Part shown: positions 53,971 through 63,373 of the stretch, in pieces | Layout of the letters: every line of letters starts with the position of its first letter | Numbering within the stretch: the first letter of the stretch is position 1 | DNA from: Ilyomonas sp965199905 | GTDB taxonomy: Bacteria > Bacteroidota > Bacteroidia > Chitinophagales > Chitinophagaceae | DNA length: 64,000 nucleotides | Assembly (NCBI GenBank): GCA_965199905.1 | Contig: OZ241366.1 | Location: forward strand, 2,108,001-2,172,000 | Direction: 5' to 3' | The notes under the pieces: model-generated | Database searches by the model: none | Seen by the model: only the letters and a program-made list of their open reading frames with translations | Told to the model about the DNA's origin: nothing | Translations under genes and position numbers: made by a program

Positions 53971-56508
53971 TTACCATACGATCACGGTTTGATTGATTCC
54001 GTCTGCAACCGGATATCTCAAGGCTCCGTTTTTCAGTTTGACGGAGATAAAATATTCAAAATCTTTGCTGCCAAACTCTTTGCCGGAAAGGTTTACATCA
54101 TACACCTGCCTCTTCTCCACAGGGATCATTTTACTTTGAAAAGACGTGCCGCCAAGATGCTTCCAATACAAAGTAGCGGACTGTACGTTGCCTGATGTCA
54201 GCACTCTTATTTTCATGGATAAATCTTCACCTTTAGTCAATAACGTTCTGCGTGTAGTCACTATTAAATGATCAGTTCCTCGGTATTGTTTTGACAAAGA
54301 GAATGGAGCTATACCGCCGTGAACAGCGTTAAGCAAAGAATCATATTGCGTAAGCAAGTGCAGGCTGGCAAGGTTATGTTGTTCAAGATTGGCAACCGTG
54401 CCCATTGCACCGGTGGTATTTACGGTTTCTAATAAATACGTAATCATATCTCCCCATAGCAATGCAGCACTGTCTCTTTGCTGTAACAACTGCGTTGCAA
54501 GTTGTTTGCGGGCAGCATCATCTATTGCGTGAATAATTAGTTTAGACGTGGTATCCATTTGCCCCAGCAAACAACCAACATGACCCATTGCTTTGGTATA
54601 ATAAAATGTATTGAGCCAGTAATTGTAATGCGCTTTATTAGTGGTTCCCTCAACCAATGGCGCATAGCTTTCGAATGTTTTAATAAAGTCATATTCTTTT
54701 GCCACTTCATTCCATGGCTTGTCGTTTTTATTAATCATGCCGGGACCTTTCATGCCCCATTCTGCCGGACGTGGAAAGTTGGTTTTCCTTTGGTTTTTTC
54801 CTGCTTCATACAGATTTCCGCCATCAAGACTAGTAAATAAGGCGGCAGTTTTATCCGCCGCTCTTTCGCCAAACTGTTGCGCTGCCCACTCTTTATATAA
54901 ATCGGCTACAGGATAATCTCTTAGCGTATCTGCAATTACTTTAAAAGATGAAGCATTCCAGCCGGCTTTAGCAAGTGCTGCAAAAGAAGGAGAAATAACT
55001 CTTGTGCGCCAGTGGATGCCCATGAAGCCGGTGCAGCCATATTGATAGGCGTCCAACGCATCTTTCAGCGTGCGTCCTGCCCATAGCTGCGGCGCAGTTA
55101 ATCCGGGATCATCTTCCATCCACGAAATCTGCCATTTGGGTCTGCCGCTTATGCTGTCAAAAGCCCGCTCTACCGGTGTGTATCCGGTTTGCCGGTTGAT
55201 GACAGCAAAAGGCATTTGTTTAGGGAAAATGCTGTCAAATTCGGCACGGTTACGCGACGGTCCCAGCACCCAGCCACATGTTGCCAGCGTAAAAGGTGCA
55301 TTTACTTTTTTTGCAGCCGCAATGGCATTCCGAATGTCTTTTTCGGTACGTTCTACATCCGCCGTTTTCTCACCTTCCCAGGTCCAGCTTTCGGGCGTCC
55401 AGAACCAATAGTAATCCAGCGGGTGTGTGGCTTTTATTCTTGCAAAAATGCCTTCGTATAACTCCTGTTTTGTTGCATCGGCATTTATATTTTTGCCCCG
55501 CTGTGTCAGTCTGTTTTTTACTTCTGCCGGAACAGTCAGCGGTGTTTCGGTACCAATACAGGTTTTTACATCTAAGGCTTTTGCAAGTGTAAAAGCATCG
55601 TGCAGCAAGCCGCCCGTTTTATTAAAAATGGAAATATTTTCTGCTTGTGTATGCGGCCATTTTGATGTGTTTTGCATATAATTTCCACCATACACATCCG
55701 TTTCAAATATTTGCGAAGCACCGAAACTGAAATCAGAAGTTTTGCGGGGATAATAATCCCATGTGCTGTCATTGGTATTGGCGTGCAACACGGGGTAAGC
55801 AGCCTTTACAGTGCCATCAGCGTTCATGTCATCAGCAGTTCCAATCCAAACGATGGGCTCTGCTCTTTCCCAGCCGCCAAAAGGCGTTTTTTCGGGATAT
55901 GTATGAAAGCCGATGAAGTTCATGCCCATCTTGGGTAGCTGCGCAATCATCGCTTTGTAATCATCTTCATTCCACCAATCCGGACCTTCCGGAAAATCGT
56001 GAAACGGCTGAATGCCTCTTAAGGCAAAAGACGGCGTATAGGTTTTATGAAAACCGGATAATCGGGCAGATGAAAGTTTGCGATCCGGAATCAGATCTTC
56101 ATCCAATGCAAAGCCAACTCCGGTGGATTCAATAAATTTATAAGCACCATACAAGGCAGCCGTTTCTGTGTTTCCAACGATTATCAATTGATCATCAGAC
56201 ACCGATTGCAGTAAAAAAGCATCCGGCGGCTGCAGCGAATCAAGTTTAATAGCTTGTAACAGCGAACTGCCCTGCAGGTTAGCTTTTGTCGTTATTAAAA
56301 TGCTGTTGTGTGGCAATTTACCGCCGTTGAATACCTGCATGACAGGAAGCTTTCCCGTTCGTACATACAGGTAGCGATGCAACTCTTTCGCCGCCAGTAA
56401 TTCGGTTCCTTTCGCCTGCTTATAATATTCAATTACAGGCGCCTGCGCCATCACATGGAAACCAGCGATTGTGAAAAAAAGTATCACCAGAAACCTGCAA
56501 TTTTTCAT
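53971..56508 (-). CDS. Large secreted alpha-glucuronidase-like glycoside hydrolase
   Basis: The protein is about 845 residues; the start at 56508 (MKNCRFLVILFFTIAGFHVMAQ) gives a signal peptide, the ATG eight codons earlier does not. The first 140 residues form a GH67/GH20-type N-terminal domain (KELHRYLYVRTGKLPV, IIVGNTETAALYGAYKFIESTGVGFALDEDLIP). A barrel follows (FALRGIQPFHDFPEGPDWWNEDDYKAMIAQL, then YYWFWTPESWTW, and GCTGFMGIHWRTR). I cannot assign a CAZy family with certainty. It is the last gene of the MFS operon. The likely role is removal of uronic acid or a related group. Confidence 0.65.
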   Translation of the reverse strand: MKNCRFLVILFFTIAGFHVMAQAPVIEYYKQAKGTELLAAKELHRYLYVRTGKLPVMQVFNGGKLPHNSILITTKANLQGSSLLQAIKLDSLQPPDAFLLQSVSDDQLIIVGNTETAALYGAYKFIESTGVGFALDEDLIPDRKLSSARLSGFHKTYTPSFALRGIQPFHDFPEGPDWWNEDDYKAMIAQLPKMGMNFIGFHTYPEKTPFGGWERAEPIVWIGTADDMNADGTVKAAYPVLHANTNDSTWDYYPRKTSDFSFGASQIFETDVYGGNYMQNTSKWPHTQAENISIFNKTGGLLHDAFTLAKALDVKTCIGTETPLTVPAEVKNRLTQRGKNINADATKQELYEGIFARIKATHPLDYYWFWTPESWTWEGEKTADVERTEKDIRNAIAAAKKVNAPFTLATCGWVLGPSRNRAEFDSIFPKQMPFAVINRQTGYTPVERAFDSISGRPKWQISWMEDDPGLTAPQLWAGRTLKDALDAYQYGCTGFMGIHWRTRVISPSFAALAKAGWNASSFKVIADTLRDYPVADLYKEWAAQQFGERAADKTAALFTSLDGGNLYEAGKNQRKTNFPRPAEWGMKGPGMINKNDKPWNEVAKEYDFIKTFESYAPLVEGTTNKAHYNYWLNTFYYTKAMGHVGCLLGQMDTTSKLIIHAIDDAARKQLATQLLQQRDSAALLWGDMITYLLETVNTTGAMGTVANLEQHNLASLHLLTQYDSLLNAVHGGIAPFSLSKQYRGTDHLIVTTRRTLLTKGEDLSMKIRVLTSGNVQSATLYWKHLGGTSFQSKMIPVEKRQVYDVNLSGKEFGSKDFEYFISVKLKNGALRYPVADGINQTVIVW

Positions 56509-56602
56509 TACTATAAAAGTATGATCAAGCATAATTAATTGGAGTTATTATTCTTTGCTGACTATAGCCGGCAAATTGATTTATTGATTGTAACAGCTGC
56601 GC

Positions 56603-57421
56603 TTATAAATGGTAACGCTTTTTCAGCAGGTTCATCATGTTTACATTAATGCTCCATTGGTCTGCAATCGGCTCGTTGGTTTGTGGCAGATGCACCATGT
56701 ACGGATACGATCCGAATTCCGGTGTGATTGTAACCTCTTTCTGTTGTGCCAATCTCCTTTCCACTATTTTATCCCACCATTTCAGATGCGCATTCAATGC
56801 ATCCTGCCATTCAGGTAAAAACGGGTCAGGCACTTGTGGACCTTCCGGGTAGCCTACTCTGGCATGTATGTGCTCGGTGTGCTCGCATGCCAGTTCCATA
56901 GCTTCGGGCTGGTCTGCCAGTAAAGATTCTGCAACACATACCCAATGCGACACGTCGAGCGTAATGGGAAAAACCGGCAGCGTGGTGAAATATTTTTTAG
57001 CTATGTGCGCCGCAAATAAACACTTGTTGCGATGCGTTTCGTGGTAAACCCGCACACCTGTTTCGGCTGTGTAAGCATCAGCTATTTCAAACAACGAGAA
57101 GTTTTCTAAAAAAGAAAAAAAATCTTTACCTGTTTGCGAATTCACAAACAAGGGACGAAAGGGTTTCAGCTTTTTAAACCAGGCAGCAAAAGCCTTTTTG
57201 TGCGTTGCCAAATCGGCGGCGTACGTATCGTATTGTTGTGCTATCAGCAACATGTTCTGCTTGTCTGCTTCTTTCCATATCTTTTCTAATTCCTGTTGCG
57301 TTGTGGCTGCGCTAATACCGAATTCAATGCCATCATAACCGGCTTCTTTTGCCTTGCTCATAAATATATTCCAAGATAAGTGTTCGCTTCCCCAGCGCGG
57401 GCAAAAAAATTGTATTGCCAT
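56603..57421 (-). CDS. Sugar phosphate isomerase/epimerase-like TIM barrel
   Basis: The 272-residue protein belongs to the AP-endonuclease-2/xylose-isomerase-like barrel family: FCPRWGSEHLSWNIFMSKAKEAGYDGIEFG, VYHETHRNK, ITLDVSHWVCVAE (metal-binding D and H), HIHARVGYPEGP and TITPEFGSYPYM. It has no signal peptide, so it acts in the cytoplasm on an imported sugar or derivative. It starts 3 bases after the dioxygenase gene and precedes the large hydrolase by 70 bases. The substrate is not readable from sequence. Confidence 0.82.
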   Translation of the reverse strand: MAIQFFCPRWGSEHLSWNIFMSKAKEAGYDGIEFGISAATTQQELEKIWKEADKQNMLLIAQQYDTYAADLATHKKAFAAWFKKLKPFRPLFVNSQTGKDFFSFLENFSLFEIADAYTAETGVRVYHETHRNKCLFAAHIAKKYFTTLPVFPITLDVSHWVCVAESLLADQPEAMELACEHTEHIHARVGYPEGPQVPDPFLPEWQDALNAHLKWWDKIVERRLAQQKEVTITPEFGSYPYMVHLPQTNEPIADQWSINVNMMNLLKKRYHL

Positions 57422-57424
57422 AAA

Positions 57425-58306
57425 TTATAAACCGGTTTTGATTTTTAAAACTTCGGGACGCAGGTAAGGCTTATTGACATCGACTATTCCTTTATACGCA
57501 TAGGGGTCGTTGCCGGCTACCAATACAATGTCTCTCAAATCTTCGGTGAGGGTAAATTTACCATCCTGATCCCAAGGCAACATGGATTCTGCACTCATGT
57601 AATGATTGACCAATGCTGTACGGAAATTATCCGTTGTGGTGTTTTGTAGCGAGCTATGCAATGTATAGCCATTGAAAAAAACAACAGAGCCTTTTTTAAC
57701 TTCCACAGGAATAATTGATTCTTCCGGATATTGAGACACGTCTACCGTATCTATATCAGCAAAGTTTTTATCGTGGTTCGCAATCCGCGGCATCATATAA
57801 CCGGCTTTGTTAGACCCAGGGATAATCCATAAACAACCATTGCTGATGTTGGCATCGTCAATGGCAATCCAGGCGCCCGTCAGCGACTTGTCACGGGTCG
57901 GGATAAAGTATTCATCCTGATGCCAGGATTGTCCGGCTTTGTCCGGCGCTTTTACAAATAACATAGATTGCATACACTTCAAATTAGGGCTTACAATCTG
58001 TGTGAGGATGTTTATAACCTTTTTGTGAAACAGGTAGTTGTAAATCACTTGCGATATTTTATGCGGGAAATGAATTGCGATGTACTTCTTCAGCACATCG
58101 TCATCCGCCTCATTGTCTGCCACTTCAACCATGCCGTCTATATAGCCACATTTACCGCGAAAGATGTTAGCGGTCTCCTTTTTCAACTCTGCAATTTCAT
58201 TACCCGATAACAGGCTTTCTGCAATGAGATATCCATAATTGAAATAAAAATCAACATGGTTTTGACCGATAGCGCCATTGAAAATAAAAGCGTCTTGTAA
58301 ATTCAT
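57425..58306 (-). CDS. Phytanoyl-CoA dioxygenase (PhyH)-family protein
   Basis: The 293-residue protein is a non-heme Fe(II)/2-oxoglutarate oxygenase of the PhyH family. The iron site is HQDEYFIPTRD (H-x-D) with the distal histidine in FFNGYTLHSSLQN, and R in FRTALVNHYM for 2-oxoglutarate. It overlaps the MFS gene by 4 bases and is followed by an isomerase-like gene. In this place it may oxidise or O-demethylate a sugar, but no direct evidence says so. Confidence 0.85.
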   Translation of the reverse strand: MNLQDAFIFNGAIGQNHVDFYFNYGYLIAESLLSGNEIAELKKETANIFRGKCGYIDGMVEVADNEADDDVLKKYIAIHFPHKISQVIYNYLFHKKVINILTQIVSPNLKCMQSMLFVKAPDKAGQSWHQDEYFIPTRDKSLTGAWIAIDDANISNGCLWIIPGSNKAGYMMPRIANHDKNFADIDTVDVSQYPEESIIPVEVKKGSVVFFNGYTLHSSLQNTTTDNFRTALVNHYMSAESMLPWDQDGKFTLTEDLRDIVLVAGNDPYAYKGIVDVNKPYLRPEVLKIKTGL

Positions 58307-59682
58307 AAAATATGCTTTTGTCGGGTAAAAACAGATTCAATTTCTTCCAGAGATTTCCCTTTGGTTTCAGGCACTCTCGCCCGTACAAACAGAAATGTGG
58401 CAACGCAGCAAACAGCATAGAACAGTAAAGTGCCGGAAGTGCCAGCCTTTTGCAATAACAACGGAAACGTATAAGTGACTATAAAATCGGCCAGCCATAA
58501 CAGTAAAGTAGCGGCTCCCAATGCCAGGCTTCTGATATTGTTCGGAAACATTTCTGACAAATAAACCCAGGTAACGGCGCCAAGCGTACAGCCAAAAGAA
58601 CCTACATAAAGAATTGTAAACAGGAGTACAATGTAATTTTGGTAATAGCTATAATGAAAGCAAGCCGAAATACCAATCAGTGAAATGCCCATAATGCAGC
58701 TTCCTGCCAGGAGAAACTTTTTTCTTCCTACTTTATCTACCAGGCCAATTGCGATGAAAGTAGAAACCACGTTTACAACACCGATAATGATGGTTTGCAG
58801 CAAAGAGGTAGAAGTATCTAAACCGGTTTGTTTCAGAATGATCGGCGCGTAATATAAAACAGCATTGATGCCTGTTACCTGTTGCGCTACTGCAATCACA
58901 ATTCCTGTCAATACAATGGGTCTGTTTGTGCCAGAAAATAAATCTTTTATTACAGAAGCCGGCTGTTGCTGAAATGATGTTTTGATGATTTCTATCTCGC
59001 TTTCAGCCTCAACGCCTGACATTTTTTGGAGGATGCGGTAAGCCTCTTTCGTTTTGTTTTTTTGGAGAAGCCACCGCGGCGATTCCGGAACAAAAAACAA
59101 AGCAAAAAAGAAGATAACAGAAGGAACAACCTGGGAAGCAAACATGTATCGCCAGTTATTTAAACCCGTATCATCTAGCAGATAATTGGAGAAATAAGCG
59201 AACAAAATACCAAGCACAATGGCTAACTGATAAACGGCAACAAGCCTGCCTCTCTTATCAGCGGGCGATAACTCAGCAATGTACATCGGCGATACCATGG
59301 CAGCAGCTCCCACACCCAACCCTCCAACCAGTCTGAATAGCACAAACGCTTCTAGGCTGTTTGAAAAACCGGCACCAAGTCCTGACAATGCAAACAGCAG
59401 CGCACAAGCGGTAAGAACATTCTTTCTGCCGTATTTATCTGCCATGCGACCAGCAAGCAAAGCACCGGCGGCACATCCAATCAGTATGCAGCTGACCGCC
59501 CATCCCAAACTATACTCATCCAGATGAAAATAGCTTTTGATATAAGGGATAGCCCCCGAAATTACAGCCGTATCAAAGCCAAACAGGAAACCGCCCAATG
59601 CAGCAATCAAAGCAATCTGCCATACCCAAAAATTATTAGCTGCTTTGGCTCTACTATGGGATGTCAGCCTCATTGCGTTCAT
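58303..59682 (-). CDS. MFS sugar porter
   Basis: The 459-residue, 12-segment transporter has the sugar-porter signatures GFLFGFDTAVISGAIPYI, GRMADKYGRKN, FVPESPRWLLQKN, VDKVGRKKFLLAGS and VPETKGKSLEEIE. It is of the XylE/GalP type and imports a monosaccharide with a proton. It leads a four-gene minus-strand operon with PhyH, an isomerase-like protein and a secreted hydrolase. An in-frame ATG at 59673 is an alternative start. Confidence 0.92.
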   Translation of the reverse strand: MNAMRLTSHSRAKAANNFWVWQIALIAALGGFLFGFDTAVISGAIPYIKSYFHLDEYSLGWAVSCILIGCAAGALLAGRMADKYGRKNVLTACALLFALSGLGAGFSNSLEAFVLFRLVGGLGVGAAAMVSPMYIAELSPADKRGRLVAVYQLAIVLGILFAYFSNYLLDDTGLNNWRYMFASQVVPSVIFFFALFFVPESPRWLLQKNKTKEAYRILQKMSGVEAESEIEIIKTSFQQQPASVIKDLFSGTNRPIVLTGIVIAVAQQVTGINAVLYYAPIILKQTGLDTSTSLLQTIIIGVVNVVSTFIAIGLVDKVGRKKFLLAGSCIMGISLIGISACFHYSYYQNYIVLLFTILYVGSFGCTLGAVTWVYLSEMFPNNIRSLALGAATLLLWLADFIVTYTFPLLLQKAGTSGTLLFYAVCCVATFLFVRARVPETKGKSLEEIESVFTRQKHIL

Positions 59683-60112
59683 TACGACAAGCTTACTTAG
59701 ATGAATGGCTAAAGTAAAATGACCGACATTGTTTTTTTTCCATTATCTTATCAAAAAAAGAAACTGTATTACCAAACAAAAAGCTTGATAAATCAAGATT
59801 TATAAAAGCACAACTGCATTGTGCCTTACCGTAATCGATCTAGATTCTTTCACATCAATCGATAGCTTTGCCTTCAACTTTGGAAACAGAAAATATTTGC
59901 TCAGTCAGCACCAACACTGATACACCACTAGTACCATCCATCACGTCCACATCCGCTGCTCAAACATTATCTCTTGTCCGGTTATAAGCGACGTAACAAC
60001 TAAAGCAACCCACTTGTTGTTTCGCAAGTTTATCAACTCGACTTTTTCCATATTAATCGCAAGCTTTGAGTGATTTGCATTATAGGCATGTGATGTTGTT
60101 TTTACACTGAAG
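59683..60112. other. Gene-free stretch
   Basis: No supported gene or motif. It should hold the promoter of the MFS operon, but neither a TAnnTTTG box nor the susC/rhaT motif is visible. A minus-strand frame at 59941-60183 has no recognisable protein. Confidence 0.4.
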
Positions 60113-60581
60113 TTGTTTACTATTTTAGAAAGAAGACATCTACATGGCTTGAGAACTTTAAGTTGCGAAACAAAAAAGGTCAAGATTCTATGGAGATCTT
60201 ACCCAAAAATATCACTTACCGACGCAGAGTTAAAAATACTGAGTGATAAAGGGCTGATAGAAGGCCGTAAATCAAATGTTATCTTATCAGCCCAGGTAGT
60301 ACAAACTATTGGGCAAAAAGCTATTTACAGCCGTCAGAAAGCGTTTGTTAAACAGAGTTATTTTGACTGGATAATTGAAGCTATTAAGCATCATAGTTCT
60401 GTAAGCAGAAAGGATATAGAGGTGTTATTCTGGGATAAGTTATCCGACTTATAGAACAACAGGCAGAGAAAAACAGATCGGAAATCTGATTAGCGATTTG
60501 CGGCGTAAAGGTGTTATTAAAAACATCGGCAATAACTTTAGGCCGGTTCGGGTGTTGAGCGAAACAACCACAATTAAATAA
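60113..60581 (+). pseudogene. Remnant of a RecG-like/ATP-binding regulator C-terminus
   Basis: SLTDAELKILSDKGLIEGRK, VILSAQVVQTIGQKAIYSRQ and the following winged-helix stretch (SVSRKDIEVLFWDKLSD) match the C-terminal tail of the RecG-like ATP-binding proteins common in Bacteroidota. The frame stops at 60454, and a shifted frame continues REKQIGNLISDLRRKGVIKNIGNN to TAA at 60581. The catalytic N-terminus is missing. It is a decayed fragment beside the tRNA attachment site. Confidence 0.7.
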
Positions 60582-60895
60582 TTTGATTAATGATAGTTTT
60601 TTGATAAGAAGATTACGAGAGTTTACGAGAGTAATTATGAGATGGTAGAGATAAAGTTATTGGAAATCAACTTTTTATCTCTCGCAAACGTTGATTAATA
60701 GGAAAAAACCAAGAGAGTTTATAAGAGGATATGTGAGAATTCATGATTAAAAGGGAGTTAAAGGAGTCGAAGCTTTTATTGTTTCTGAGACAGATTCTCT
60801 AAATCAGTTAAGACATCTTGTTTTAAAAGAATCAGCTATATAATTCCCAATAACCATTTGCATATTATTTTAGGGTTCTGTTCTTTACTATAAAC
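60582..60895. other. Gene-free stretch with short direct repeat
   Basis: A loose 30-base direct repeat around GAGAGTTTA occurs at about 60616-60642 and 60710-60745. Nothing else is visible before the terminator. Confidence 0.35.
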
Positions 60896-60924
60896 AAAAG
60901 CGGTTAAAAGTATTAACCGCTTTT
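60896..60924 (-). terminator. Terminator of the tRNA transcription unit
   Basis: AAAAGCGGTTAA (60896-60907) and TTAACCGCTTTT (60913-60924) form a perfect 12-bp stem with a 5-base loop. On the minus strand the stem runs into T residues. It lies 7 bases past the tRNA 3' end, the usual place for a tRNA terminator. Confidence 0.75.
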
Positions 60925-60930
60925 GCTATT

Positions 60931-60975
60931 GTGGACCCACCTGGGCTTGAACCAGGGACCCTCTGATTATGAGTC
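60931..60975 (-). other. tRNA 3' half (CAU anticodon); integration attachment site
   Basis: On the minus strand the sequence reads GACTCATAATC (anticodon loop with CAU), a variable loop, T-stem CCTGG-TTCAAGC-CCAGG and the 3' acceptor strand TGGGTCC with A. Bases above 60975 do not complete the anticodon stem, D-arm or acceptor. This is therefore a displaced 3' half of tRNA-Met or tRNA-Ile2, as left when a tyrosine integrase inserts in a tRNA gene. The intact tRNA should be at the far right end of the element. Confidence 0.8.
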
Positions 60976-61173
60976 GACCTAAAAAGCTTATATAGTTTGT
61001 TTTCACTTTACTCACCTTTACGCAATCAATTGTTTGTCAATTGATTATGATTTTTATTCTTACCTTAGTGAACTGGCTTTTTAGTCAATTAACTGTGATT
61101 TGATTGCAAATCTGATTGCAAATCGAAAGCCCCGGAAATGTGAAGAGTGATTTAGTGAACAAAGAAAAACCGG

Positions 61174-62520
61174 ATGATCATGTCAGTTACCACTAATGTT
61201 ATCCTTGACACCAGAAGGATAAAAGAAAACAGTAAATATCCCATCAAGCTGCGGGTGAACTATCAAAGAGTTACTAATTATTATCCTACCGTTTTCGACC
61301 TCACGCAGGAAGACTATAATAAGCTATCAGCACCCCGCTTGTCTGCTTCTCTGCAAGCTATAAAGAGTGACCTGAAAAGACTGGAGCACGAAGCCGAACA
61401 AGTTACCAAAGGAATGCATTCCTTCTCCTTTGCAGAATTCGAAAAAAAGTTCGTTACTCTAAATATGCTATTACACCAAAGAAGACGAAAAGCCGAACCC
61501 GTAAATGAGAGCAGTAATAAGGACGATTTCGACTTTATTCCATTTCATAGAAAATTCCCCATCCTGATAGATACCTCTCATGAGCGAGGAACTCTTACCT
61601 GGTCATACAGGGAATATATCAAGCGGCTTATCAGGGAGGGCAGAATCAGCACTGCTGTAAACTATCATTGCAGCTGGGCTTCCCTTAGAAAATTCCGGGG
61701 CAATGTACGCTTCGAGGAAATCACAACTTCTTACCTCAACCATTATGAGCAACAGCTTAGGGAAGAGAACAAGTCAAAAAGTACTATTGGTATTTACCTA
61801 CGTCCTCTGCGAGCTGTTTTCAACGAAGCCGCAGAAGTCGGACTGGCAAAGAAGGATAAGTCATATCCATTCGGAAGGAGGAAGTATCAGATACCATCAG
61901 CAAGGAAAGTGAAGAAAGCTCTTGAATTGAGCGACGTTGAAAAGATTTACTACTATGATGAGAGCAAGCTGAGCCAATCGGAAAAGTGGTGCAGAGACCT
62001 GTGGCTCTTTAGTTACTTTGCCAACGGGATGAATCCGAAGGATATTGCCAACCTGAGGTATCAGAATATCCAAGATGAGTATCTGCTTTTCGAGCGGGCA
62101 AAGACAGAACGTTCCCTGAGAGAAGATCCGAAAGTCATTACAGTATATATCAGTGAAGATATGAAAGCCATAATAGAACGTTGGGGCAACAAGTCAGCTC
62201 TGCTTAAAGACTTTATCTTTCCCATTCTACAGCATGGCATAACTCCGCTTAGACAATACACTCTCATTCAAAATATAGTAGGTGTTATTAATGAAACGAT
62301 GAAGCGGATTCTGAAAGAATTGGGAATCGATAAAAAGGCAACCACGTATGTTGCCCGGCATACCTTTTCAACGGTGCTCAAAAAGTCAGGTGCAAGCACC
62401 GAAGAAATTCAGGAAGCATTGGGACATACCGACATCAGAACAACGGAAAGTTATCTTGATAGCTTTAACAGGGAAACAAAAAAACAACTTGCGAATCAGT
62501 TGACCGCATTTAAAAAATGA
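61174..62520 (+). CDS. Tyrosine recombinase (integrase)
   Basis: The 448-residue integrase has an arm-binding N-terminus (NVILDTRRIKENSKYPIKLRV), a SAM-like core-binding domain (residues 145-235) and a catalytic domain with FANGMNPKDIANLRY, YVARHTFSTVLKK, ALGHTDIRTTESYLDSF. The last tyrosine is the nucleophile. The first arginine position is replaced (NGMN), as in many Bacteroidota integrases. It lies 200 bases to the right of the tRNA-derived att site and is read away from it. It probably mobilises the element that extends right. Confidence 0.92.
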   Translation: MIMSVTTNVILDTRRIKENSKYPIKLRVNYQRVTNYYPTVFDLTQEDYNKLSAPRLSASLQAIKSDLKRLEHEAEQVTKGMHSFSFAEFEKKFVTLNMLLHQRRRKAEPVNESSNKDDFDFIPFHRKFPILIDTSHERGTLTWSYREYIKRLIREGRISTAVNYHCSWASLRKFRGNVRFEEITTSYLNHYEQQLREENKSKSTIGIYLRPLRAVFNEAAEVGLAKKDKSYPFGRRKYQIPSARKVKKALELSDVEKIYYYDESKLSQSEKWCRDLWLFSYFANGMNPKDIANLRYQNIQDEYLLFERAKTERSLREDPKVITVYISEDMKAIIERWGNKSALLKDFIFPILQHGITPLRQYTLIQNIVGVINETMKRILKELGIDKKATTYVARHTFSTVLKKSGASTEEIQEALGHTDIRTTESYLDSFNRETKKQLANQLTAFKK

Positions 62521-62604
62521 ACTTTGTGTGGAGAATGAAAACTTCAAATTTTCATTTGAGCAGCTTATTTATAATCTTCTAAAGTGGTTCATAGCAATTG
62601 CGCA

Positions 62605-62797
62605 CAACGAACCGGTATTGCCGCAGATGGGATATTTGTTGCTGTGTCAGCCCGCAACCGCAACCGAATAATGAAATAAAAATACAAGTTAACAACTAAA
62701 TGTTGAGTAGAATTCCGTCAAGCCCAGATGCAGTACAGTAGCGATTTACAGCTGATTTATCTTCCGTCTGCCCCATTTGCCGGCAATACATTTGTTG
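62605..62797. repeat. Inverted-repeat element, copy 1
   Basis: GGTATTGCCGCAGATGGG (about 62614-62631) is complementary to CCCCATTTGCCGGCAATAC (62771-62789); CAAC (62605-62608) can pair with GTTG (62794-62797). The internal part contains TTCCGTC and GCTGAT, which recur in copy 2 at 63374-63572. The copies flank a small membrane protein gene. Their form is like long attC or miniature repeat elements. Confidence 0.55.
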
Positions 62798-62909
62798 CTT
62801 GCTGTGTTTTTGTCATGCCGTAGTACCAGTTTGTCGTAATGCCTGGTCACTTTTAATTTAAGATTCTGTCAACACCTTGATTATACTCAAGCTTGAACTA
62901 AATTTGGAA

Positions 62910-63284
62910 ATGTTGTTCTCTTTAAAAACAAGAAGTTTTTTATTCAAAATCTTCGCTGGTTTTGGGTGTTTGGCTAGTGTTTATCATTTTGTTGGCTTGT
63001 TTTATAAAGTAGATGAAGCCCCGATTTGGCGTCATCTGCTTTTTATTGGGATAAATATTTTTTGTGTTTATGGTTTCTCAAAACGTCCAAAATATTTTGT
63101 CTTGTTTGTAATATTACTATTTGTCCAGCAATGTTACAGCCACGGAACGTATATGGTTAATTTATGGATGAGGACAAAACAATTACATTGGATAAGTTTC
63201 TTTGATTTGCTTCTTCTTCCAATTGGATTAATTTGTCTAATTGAAGATTATACACTGAAAAACCAAAAACTAAAATCAGTGTAG
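62910..63284 (+). CDS. Small four-segment membrane protein
   Basis: The protein is about 124 residues from the ATG at 62910 (an upstream ATG at 62877 is not needed). Hydrophobic segments occur near residues 12-32, 42-58, 63-78 and 95-115. I recognise no family. The gene stands between two similar inverted-repeat elements, as a gene cassette would. Its codon choice is AT-rich compared with the glycan locus, suggesting transfer. Confidence 0.55.
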   Translation: MLFSLKTRSFLFKIFAGFGCLASVYHFVGLFYKVDEAPIWRHLLFIGINIFCVYGFSKRPKYFVLFVILLFVQQCYSHGTYMVNLWMRTKQLHWISFFDLLLLPIGLICLIEDYTLKNQKLKSV

Positions 63285-63373
63285 CTTTCAAAATTGTCAA
63301 TAATATTTGTTTGTCAATATTGAGTTTTGTGAAACAGTCTCTATAAATTTTGAGTTTGGTCACAACATAGCAG

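Noticed and set aside
59941..60183. Minus-strand 80-codon frame
   Set aside because: Overlaps the RecG-like remnant and has no protein-like features.
60616..60745. GAGAGTTTA-type direct repeats as a CRISPR or iteron array
   Set aside because: Only two loose copies, no regular spacers, no cas genes or replication gene.
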